Shown one piece after another: positions 53,256-64,000 of a stretch of 64,000 nt of DNA. Position numbers and translations under genes: made by a program. A model generated the notes under the pieces. The model saw only the letters and a program-made list of their open reading frames with translations. It had not been told where the DNA came from and did no database searches. The number at the start of each line of letters is the position of its first letter. Position 1 is the stretch's first letter. Location of the stretch: NCBI RefSeq assembly GCF_000002875.2, contig NC_009420.2, positions 432,001 to 496,000 on the forward strand. The letters run 5' to 3'. The stretch is from Leishmania infantum JPCM5. Lineage: Eukaryota; Euglenozoa; Kinetoplastea; Trypanosomatida; Trypanosomatidae.

Positions 53256-53339
53256 TCCTTCCGGCCGGAATCGAACCAGCGACCCTGTGATACCTGCGAA
53301 CTCTACAGTCACATGCTCTACCAATTGAGCTACAGAAGG
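53256..53339 (-). tRNA. tRNA-Tyr (GTA) with 11-nt intron
   Basis: Read on the minus strand, 84 nt: acceptor CCTTCTG pairs with CGGAAGG, the D-arm is GCTCAATTGGTAGAGC, and the anticodon stem TGTGA/TCACA encloses CTGTAGA plus 11 extra nt (GTTCGCAGGTA), the position of the trypanosomatid tRNA-Tyr intron. The T-arm is GCTGGTTCGATTCCGGC. Internal A and B boxes are intact. A run of five T on the minus strand (53249-53253) follows as polymerase III terminator. Confidence 0.97.
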
Positions 53340-53420
53340 TCCACAACAAGGTCGCACTTCGTGGCTACAGCGAAGAACACGCAACACCACCAGCCCATCT
53401 GAGGGGGTGGGAGGGGGAAA

Positions 53421-53492
53421 AGGCCGCTAGGGGGATCGAACCCCTGACCTCCGTCTTACTAGGACGGCGCTCTGCCATTGAGCTAAGCAGCC
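53421..53492 (-). tRNA. tRNA-Thr (AGT)
   Basis: Read on the minus strand, 72 nt: acceptor GGCTGCT pairs with AGCGGCC, D-arm GCTCAATGGCAGAGC, anticodon loop CTAGTAA (anticodon AGT), T-arm AGGGGTTCGATCCCCCT. A TTTT terminator follows on the minus strand (53418-53421). It lies 81 bp upstream of the tRNA-Tyr on the same strand. Confidence 0.97.
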
Positions 53493-53569
53493 ACCGTTCC
53501 CTGGAGGAAAAAGCCGCCTGACACCCAAAGAGCTGCAACCCAGCCGGCTCCAGGTGCGGCTTCCAGGGC

Positions 53570-54293
53570 TTGGCTGTGGGGGAAAGGGGGGGCGTGCCGG
53601 CCAGCCTCCGCAGAGCGGGACGTATATAGAGCGAGGCCTCGGAATAAAAGGTTATTCGAGGAACAGCCAGCACAGAAATCTTATAATCGTCTGGCTGGGG
53701 GTGCCAATAAAAGGCTCTCTTTTCGACTATGTGTTTTGGCCGCGACCCACCGCCCCAAGCTCTAGCCAGGCACCGGCGTTTAAGCAGGGTGCTTTAAATC
53801 TCGTCGCTACCCTTGTCCCCCGGGGTGACAGCAATCAGCTTCTCAGGCGGTGGATGGGAGAGATTGTTAGGATTTGCCGCATGTTTCACACCACAGAGTC
53901 TCGCAGACGTCGTGGAGAGTTTCGCACCTTCGGTGCAAAAAGGGCTTCCCATGGAAAATCCGCGTGCGCATCTGTGGTCGGGTCGGATTGGTGGTGAAGT
54001 CCACCTGTAGGTTTTCCGATTGATTGTTTCCGCCCTTATCTAACCATTCGCCGCACTTCCGCTCTGCCCCCCAAAAGGGCACCAAGCAACTGCGAGATCA
54101 GCTTTCTGCTTTGTTAGCTTTGGTGCGCCCGATGGGGCGACGGAAACCCCTCCTTTGCCGGCGAGTGCGGGCCTGGCGCTTTTTTTGACCGTCTTTTTCT
54201 CCTTCTTGGCGTGTGCCAGCCACTCTCGCCACCAAGCGTTGCCCAACCCGAACCCCAGCAGGCAAACTGCGAAAAACAACGCACTTCAATCAG
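53570..54293. other. Unique 724-bp spacer between the tRNA inverted repeats
   Basis: No protein gene. It contains short palindromes: CAGCCAG/CTGGCTG around 53675-53708, CCCCCGGGG near 53817-53825, and GCACCTTCGGTGC near 53924-53936 followed by AAAA. In trypanosomatids, divergent tRNA-Thr genes can serve as promoters for U-snRNA genes starting about 100 bp away, so I searched for U6, U2, U3, 7SL and 5S landmarks on both strands and found none. It may still hold an unrecognised small RNA. Confidence 0.4.
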
Positions 54294-54370
54294 GCCCCGG
54301 AAGCCGCACCTGGAGCCGGCTGGGTTGCAGCTCTTTGGGTGTCAGGCGGCTTTTTCCTCCAGGGAACGGT

Positions 54371-54442
54371 GGCTGCTTAGCTCAATGGCAGAGCGCCGTC
54401 CTAGTAAGACGGAGGTCAGGGGTTCGATCCCCCTAGCGGCCT
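54371..54442 (+). tRNA. tRNA-Thr (AGT)
   Basis: Same 72-nt sequence as the minus-strand copy at 53421-53492, with cloverleaf stems intact, anticodon AGT and a TTTT terminator at 54442-54445. Confidence 0.97.
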
Positions 54443-54523
54443 TTTCCCCCTCCCACCCCCTCAGATGGGCTGGTGGTGTTGCGTGTTCTTCGCTGTAGCC
54501 ACGAAGTGCGACCTTGTTGTGGA

Positions 54524-54607
54524 CCTTCTGTAGCTCAATTGGTAGAGCATGTGACTGTAGAGTTCGCAGGTATCACAGGGTCGCTGGTTCGATTCCGGCC
54601 GGAAGGA
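54524..54607 (+). tRNA. tRNA-Tyr (GTA) with 11-nt intron
   Basis: Same 84-nt sequence as the minus-strand copy at 53256-53339, including the 11-nt intron just 3' of the anticodon loop. Terminator TTTTT is at 54610-54614. It lies 81 bp downstream of the tRNA-Thr and reads in the same direction. Confidence 0.97.
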
Positions 54608-55195
54608 CATTTTTCCCCAATCGCCCCGACGCAAAAAGCACGCGTGCCCGCTTTGGCGCTGTCCCGTGCGGCGCCTCCTCGCGCCGTTTCCTGTCGAACG
54701 CCGCCCTTGCCCTGCCCACCACCGGGACGCCGCGCCCCAGCGGTGCGTGGCAGCGCGCCCGCGCAGTCCCCGCATCCCCGCGCCCCGGGGCCTGTTTCAC
54801 GACGGCCTTCTCGGGTCGGGCCGTGGGGAAGGGGGTATGGCCTCGCCGTCTTCATCTGGCGTTTCCATCGGTGCCATGCGTCGGCGGCGTGTCTTGGCAG
54901 GCTCACCTGCGCATGCGCGCTTCAGGTACGGAGACGAAAAAGAGGAATGAGAGGGCGACAAAAGGTGAACTACATCGCTAACACTTCAGCGCACCGCGTC
55001 CGTGTGGAGAGAGGGGAGGGGGGGGTAGGCCAGCCGTTGGGCAGCTCTTGACATTCGGCGTCCCCTGCGCGCTGCCAGAAAGAGACACGACGACGGAAAC
55101 ACAGCGGCTGGCACGCACCGCTTCGCTTCTGCTGCTGTTGATTTGGCTTTTTCCGTTTCCAGAGTGTTCACCAAAACATCGATTAACCGGGTGAA

Positions 55196-55544
55196 CGCCG
55201 CGTCGCGGCACCAGGACCCAGCCACCCACGCACAGTGTGTGTGGGGACGCCAAGCACCTACGGCGTCAGGTGGGGGTGGGCCATCAGAGCGATTTGCCGC
55301 TGCCGGCGTCGGCGGGGAGACACGCCTGTGCCACCCGTATGACGCGGCAGAGCGTCCGTGCAGCTCGAACGCACCTCACACCCGGCTCTCGGTCTCCACT
55401 GGTGGTGGTGGTGGTGGTGGGAGGAGGGGGTGGGGGGCCTCTGCGCCACTCCGGGGGAGCGGAGTTGGTGAGAAGAGTTTGGGGCACAGGCCGTGCTCGG
55501 GTGACTGAGTCGGCGCCTTGCGGCAACGCGTGCCTGCCGCTGCT
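55196..55544 (+). repeat. Repeat A, copy 4 (5'-truncated)
   Basis: It begins at CGCCGCGTCGCGGCACC, so about the first 30 bp of the 402-bp element are missing. It carries a 3-bp insertion in the G-rich block (GGAGGAGGGGG). Identity with the other copies stops at CCGCTGCT, after which similarity is weaker: the 3' flank GTAGAGCGGAG...GCTCATGTTG...GAATGGACACG still resembles the flank after copy 1. It lies in the convergent region, antisense to the adenylate kinase unit. Confidence 0.8.
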
Positions 55545-57813
55545 CTGTGCCACGCGACGAGCCTGCGACCCCTCGGCGTAGAGCGGAGTCGAGCTCATGT
55601 TGTGCGGCAGAATGGACACGCAAGGAAGAAGTAGTGTCCTGGTGAACGAGGCACATTCGCAGACAGTGAGAGCAGGTACATGGTTCACCTCACTAGACTC
55701 GCAGCGATGAAGGTAGGACGTGGAAGGCCGTTTGCCCTTCACCTAGGAAAGAGTAGAACTCGAAAGCACACAGCCTGCCACCGTGCGAAAAAGCCAAAGG
55801 AAAGCGCATATACATGAGTAGGACACACAGGTAAACGCAGCGAAAAGGAAAGCAAAGAAAACGAGAAAGGTCAAAGAAAAGCTAACGGAAAGGAAGGCAC
55901 GCGCTGCGGGGTGGCAGTAGTGGATGTTCGCCTTGATCAAGTGCCGGCGGCCGTGCGCCGCATGCGAGCTTACCGCACACTTCCTTCCGCTAGTACGCGC
56001 AAGGGAGAGATGGCATCCCGAATTTTGCCACAGAAAGGGATGCCACCTCTTCTGGCGCCAAAAAGTATCTGCTTCGTATCTTGTGTTGTCCTTCGCCTTG
56101 CTAATGGGCTATCTTTTCGCATCCATGAGGGCCCGCACACGGTAATGTTTCTGCAGGGCGTAACCCTATGCGCAAAACGCTCTTCTGAGAGCCGCAACGA
56201 GAACGAGGACGCCCGCGGCAGCCAGCGGCTGCCGCGAAAAAAAAAATAGGAACTGAAGGAGGCGTTGGTCAAAGGTAAACCAAGACGCAGACAGTTTATG
56301 ATCATTTCTCACGTGCTCAACATCAAGGCAGCGCCGCACACGCACTCGCAGCGACCCACATAACGAGCAACAGAGTATGTGTGGGAGGGGGGGTTGTTAC
56401 ACGGCACACCAATTTCGTGTGCGTGTGTGGCACTGCAGATCGACTGTTCACCCGGCCGTACGCAGATCAGGAAAAAAAAAAGCGGCAGCGAGCTTGCACA
56501 GGGGATGGGTTGTGGCGTGCGAAGATAGGGGACAAGCAAGCAATCAGTGAGAGGTCTCGACCGACCCGGACCTACAGTATAGAGAGAGAGATGCGCTGGC
56601 TTACTGCTCAGAAGTCACACAAGACACACAACAAAAAAGAGGGGGGGGGGAAACGACATCGTAGAGGGAGAGGGGTGGAGAAAGAAAGGACAACAAACAG
56701 CAGACAAGTAAGAAGATGATGTGAGAGATGCAGCCCTTCGTTTGTTGTCGCCGTTCGAGACACTAGCGTTTTGTACGTTGGTGAGATGATGAGGGGTGGA
56801 CTTGTCGGCGAGTATGGAGATGTGGCCGAGGAGAGAGACAAAAACAAAATGGGGTACGAACTAGACGGAGACAACGAGAGTCCCACGGGACACGGAATCA
56901 GCATTGCGATCGACCGTGCCCCAGATCCCTAAGCGAGAAGGAAAAAGAAAGGGAGACGGACTGCAGGTGAAACTAGCAAACGGGGCAAAAAAAAAAGAAT
57001 TCATTTTTTTCTTCCATTTCGTGTTCCCACACACCCTCCTGGTCACTCCATATCCTTATCGTTTTCTTTCGGGCCACGAAACGAACCCATTCTCAACAGG
57101 CGAGGCAAAGGAAGAGGGAGGTGGAACCCACACACACACACACATATTGCCTCCCTTAGTGTTCGCATGGCAGCAAATCCTCAGAGCGGACTGCCTGCTG
57201 CTACCCGCACGGACAAAGTGGCAGAGACGGCATTCCCACATTCACTTGTCTCGTGCGTGTGCGTGTGCGTGTGCGTGTGTGTGTGTGTCCTCATCCCTTT
57301 CCTCGTAAATCTCTTTCGCGCAGGCAGAGGGGTCACTCACGCACATACACACACACACAAGAAAGAAACAAACACCAAGACAGGCCCCTAACGGGGTACA
57401 AAAACGAAGAGAAAAGGGAGGAAAGAAAAAGGGAGGTGCGCGTGAGACGGCGGTGGCATGCTGCGAAGAGGTGAGGGCGCAGCAGGAAGTTCTATGAGAC
57501 AAGAGAAACGCACGGAAGTAGGGCAGCGAGAGGGCGAGAGAGTCAAAATGTAAAAGTGGAACGGTGCCGAACAAGCCTACACCGCGAATCCACTGGAAAT
57601 CGGGAGAGGAGGAGGGGAGGAGCGATCACTGCGGTATCGCCCCAACGACGGAGGAGAGAGGTGGAAGAGAAACAGCATCTCCGTAACTGCCACCAGTTCG
57701 CTGGCTGAATGGCCAGTATCGAGTCCCTTCTTCCTGCTCTTGTCACCGTGGCAGTAGCCATCGTGTGCGCACGCGTGTGCGTGTGTTTGCGCCTGTGTGC
57801 ATCCTTCGCCACC

Positions 57814-58476
57814 CTACAGCTTTGCCAGAGGGACCTGCGTGGTGGTGCCCTGCAACCGCTTGTTGATTTTCTTTTGCAGCTCCTTGAAGACTACGTTGAT
57901 CTCCGGGTCCGCATCGATCTCAATAATGATGTCAGAGTAATGAGCGATGAGAGTTGCCTTCTGACTGTTGTAGATCTGCATGCGACGCTCGTGCTTCTCT
58001 TTCGTGTCGTCAGAGCGGATCTGAAGACGGTCCACAACGTCCGGCGAAGGCGGGTCGCTCTTGAGGTTGTAAATGCGCCCCGTCACCGGGTCGAGGCGAC
58101 GGGAAAGGCATCGGTTGAGCAAAATCTCCGGCGACACGTCCAGCAAAATCATCATGTCAAACTTGAAGCCGCGCGCCCTGAGCACCTCTGCCTGCCGCAG
58201 GGTCCGTGGAAAGCCGTCAAGCAAGATGCCGTGCTTCTGCACAGCCGGCTCACTCAGTCGGTTGCACACGAGGTCGACGACGAGCTCGTCCGGGATCAGG
58301 GACCCTTCGGACATGATTTCTGCACACCTCAGCCCTAGCGGAGACTTTTTGAGCACTTCTTCGCGTAGCAGATTACCGGCACTCAAGTGGACAAATCCGT
58401 ACTCTTTCACGAGCAGATGGCTCACCGTCCCCTTTCCGCTGCCAGGGGGGCCAAACAGAATGATAAACAGCGGCAT
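57814..58476 (-). CDS. Adenylate kinase, probably glycosomal
   Basis: Predicted 220-aa adenylate kinase that interconverts ATP and AMP with two ADP. The P-loop GPPGSGKGT is at residues 9-17, followed by [12 protein letters not shown] (AMP site), [15 protein letters not shown] and [12 protein letters not shown] with a long LID segment through [18 protein letters not shown]. The last three residues are Ala-Lys-Leu (VPLAKL), a PTS1 variant, so import into glycosomes is likely. A glycosomal enzyme would balance adenylates for compartmented glycolysis. ATG at 58476 was chosen; the frame is open 72 nt further upstream but that part lacks homology. It is the last gene of the minus-strand unit. Confidence 0.95.
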   Translation of the reverse strand: MPLFIILFGPPGSGKGTVSHLLVKEYGFVHLSAGNLLREEVLKKSPLGLRCAEIMSEGSLIPDELVVDLVCNRLSEPAVQKHGILLDGFPRTLRQAEVLRARGFKFDMMILLDVSPEILLNRCLSRRLDPVTGRIYNLKSDPPSPDVVDRLQIRSDDTKEKHERRMQIYNSQKATLIAHYSDIIIEIDADPEINVVFKELQKKINKRLQGTTTQVPLAKL

Positions 58477-59964
58477 GGCGCACAGGTCCTCTCGCCTGCT
58501 ACTTGCTGCAAGTCGATCCTCGGTTGCGCACACACATACAGTCCACACATACGCAAAACCATATACGCAACAACAAACGTGCGGCTCCTAGTGTGTACCG
58601 GCTAGTGGGCACACACAATGTACGGAGAGCCGCTCATGAACAAAGGCCGCTGTACGAACGAGCGAGGCAGGTGGCGGCGAGTCGGCAGCACTGAAGAGAT
58701 CGGGGTGTGGGACGCGGCAAAGTAAAAGATAACGTTTTACCAGATACACACGATGAGGAAGGAGGAAGGGGGCAAACTCGCAATGGGGTTACCGAGAGAA
58801 ACTAACGAACCGAGGCTAGCCAAACAGAGTGGTAGGTGGCTGGGCAGCTCTACGGTGCGCGTTGAGGTGTGGTGAGCAAAGATGTTGACCACGCGTACGA
58901 GAAGACGCAGCAGGAAGAGAAGGTAGTGGTGGAGAGAGGTAGGTGTAGTGCTGGTAGCGTAGGCGTAACATACAAGCAACCGCCGGTGGTCTTGATCTCC
59001 CGCCTGTGGTCTACGAGGGGGTCGGGAGGGGGGTGAGCAGGGGGGGGAGTCTTGTAGTACGTATTGCATTTCCCTAAGCACGCAGAGAAAGACCTGAAGG
59101 ATGCCGAAGGCGCTCTTTAGCAAATCTGTCGTGGGGGAAGCACGCCACTCAAGTCCTCTGCAGAGGGTTGCTCTGAAGACGCAGGCTAATGCGTACATCG
59201 TTCATCCTGTGATGGTCGCATAATCTTCCATTTTCCCCCCATTCCATGCTGCACATCAGAACAAGACCAAGCAAGCGAGAGAGAGAGAGACACCATGGCT
59301 GAAAAAGTGCAAACAAACCGTGCATGTCTACGGCCATAACCGCATCAACAGGCCACAATACGATGGACTAGTGAGAAGGGCGGGCGAACAGACGAGGGGA
59401 GGCGCCGGACATATCGGGAGGGGGCAAGAAGACGGTCTCAAAGCGTCCATGGAGAGCGAGCCAGGGAGACAACAACCCCTCTCGCCTCACCCACGCCGCC
59501 CACCACCACGCAGCGCATCAAGCACAATTCGCTTGACAGTGCGTCACCCCACACACAAACACAACCACAGATAAGAAAAAGAACGACACGCCCCGAACAC
59601 AGACGAATCCCCTCACACCAAGGGAAAACAAAGTGTCCGCGCTTCACCAACGCATGAGGCAACAAGCACGGATCAAGCGTGTATCATCTTTGCAGGTGCG
59701 CCACAACACCCTTCCAGCCCTGGCACGCGTGTCCACGCCTCACACGCGACATCGCACGGGGCGGTGGCACGCATGGATAGGCTGGAGGGGGGATCACGTA
59801 GGCAGAATCACCTCCGCCATAAGCCCAAAGCGACGCTGGTGACCGCTCCACAATACCACAGCAACATCTGCCGTCACGAAAAAATATAAAAGGGGAAGAA
59901 GCCTGAAACCAAAAAGAAAAGAGGCGAAGTAAACTGAAAACATCACATCCGCCACCTCCTCCTC
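58477..59964 (-). other. Intercistronic region, no gene seen
   Basis: The 1.5 kb between the adenylate kinase start and the VCP stop are mixed, with C-rich and A-rich patches (59040-59050, 59575-59590, 59879-59935). On the minus strand pyrimidine tracts near 58880-58960 and 59260-59295 could serve trans-splicing and polyadenylation. No gene is supported. Confidence 0.5.

Positions 59965-64000
<4,036 letters not shown>

Larger units (their letters stand above)
53186..53569 (+). repeat. Left arm of 384-bp inverted repeat (tRNA-Tyr/Thr)
   Basis: The reverse complement of this arm matches 54294-54677 over 384 bp with one mismatch that I can see, close to the inner edge (GCCCTGG versus GCCCCGG). 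Each arm carries a tRNA-Tyr and a tRNA-Thr gene pointing outward. The similarity stops sharply at both ends, and the arms are separated by a unique 724-bp spacer. Confidence 0.9.
54294..54677 (-). repeat. Right arm of 384-bp inverted repeat (tRNA-Thr/Tyr)
   Basis: Inverted partner of 53186-53569, same length, one visible mismatch. It carries the plus-strand tRNA-Thr and tRNA-Tyr genes. Confidence 0.9.
52133..57813. other. Convergent strand-switch region
   Basis: Plus-strand genes end at 52132 and minus-strand genes end at 57814, so two polymerase II units converge across these 5.7 kb. The interval contains no protein gene. It holds four tRNA genes in an inverted repeat (53186-54677) and a repeat-A copy (55196-55544). 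From 55.6 to 57.8 kb the sequence is purine-rich on the plus strand, that is, pyrimidine-rich on the minus strand, with A and G runs and CA/GT microsatellites (57130-57146, 57259-57290, 57344-57358), probably the 3'UTR of the adenylate kinase mRNA. In Leishmania such regions are transcription termination sites and often contain tRNA genes and base J. Confidence 0.75.

Noticed and set aside
53570..54293. U6, U2, U3, 7SL or 5S RNA in the tRNA spacer
   Set aside because: Landmarks such as ACAGAGA...GATTAGC for U6, CTCTGTAACC for 7SL or the 5S C-box were not found on either strand.
57709..58338. Plus-strand frame opposite adenylate kinase
   Set aside because: It is antisense to a clear, conserved kinase and has no recognisable motif.

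Overview
The window looks like a piece of a nuclear chromosome of a trypanosomatid, most likely a Leishmania or a close relative. Evidence: protein genes are intronless and lie head to tail on one strand over more than 50 kb. Many are preceded by a pyrimidine tract and an AG acceptor, as expected for spliced-leader trans-splicing. There are kinetoplastid-type proteins (BILBO1-like N-terminal domain, glycosomal aldolase with PTS2, adenylate kinase ending in a PTS1). The tRNA-Tyr genes carry the 11-nt intron typical of trypanosomatids. The order 40S ribosomal protein S9 then fructose-bisphosphate aldolase also fits Leishmania. Species cannot be decided from the sequence alone.

Layout. From 1 to about 52.1 kb everything is one plus-strand polycistronic unit of 20 recognised or conserved-looking genes: 3-hydroxyacyl-CoA dehydrogenase, inositol polyphosphate 5-phosphatase, MEMO1 family, CorA-like transporter, three hypotheticals and a GPI third mannosyltransferase between 13.6 and 21.1 kb, a low-complexity protein, a PP2C-like pseudophosphatase, a possible CNOT11-like protein, RPS9, aldolase, a small repeat-motif protein, a Gemin2-like protein, a BILBO1-domain protein, a coiled-coil protein, a membrane J-protein, the NatA subunit NAA15 and a zf-PARP/PBZ zinc-finger protein. 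From about 57.8 kb to the right edge the genes are on the minus strand (adenylate kinase and VCP/p97). The 52.1-57.8 kb interval is therefore a convergent strand-switch region, and it contains RNA polymerase III genes: two tRNA-Thr(AGT)/tRNA-Tyr(GTA) pairs in a near-perfect 384-bp inverted repeat.

Striking non-coding structure. Three copies of a 402-bp element are nearly identical base for base (9.2, 23.6 and 41.5 kb), each downstream of a stop codon, and a fourth partial copy lies in the strand-switch region (55.2 kb). They resemble 3'UTR SIDER-type retroposons, but are far more alike than such degenerate elements usually are. A second, about 371-bp repeat is present in opposite orientations at 2.0 kb and 35.2 kb; the latter abuts a GC-rich gene-free block (35.5-37.6 kb) that may be a degenerate retroelement. 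The VCP/p97 gene is broken: about 100 codons of the D1 ATPase, including its Walker A and B motifs, are absent and the frame shifts at about 61,370.

Start codons: I use ATG only. Several genes have longer frames opening with GTG/TTG, which I trimmed to the first sensible ATG downstream of a pyrimidine tract.
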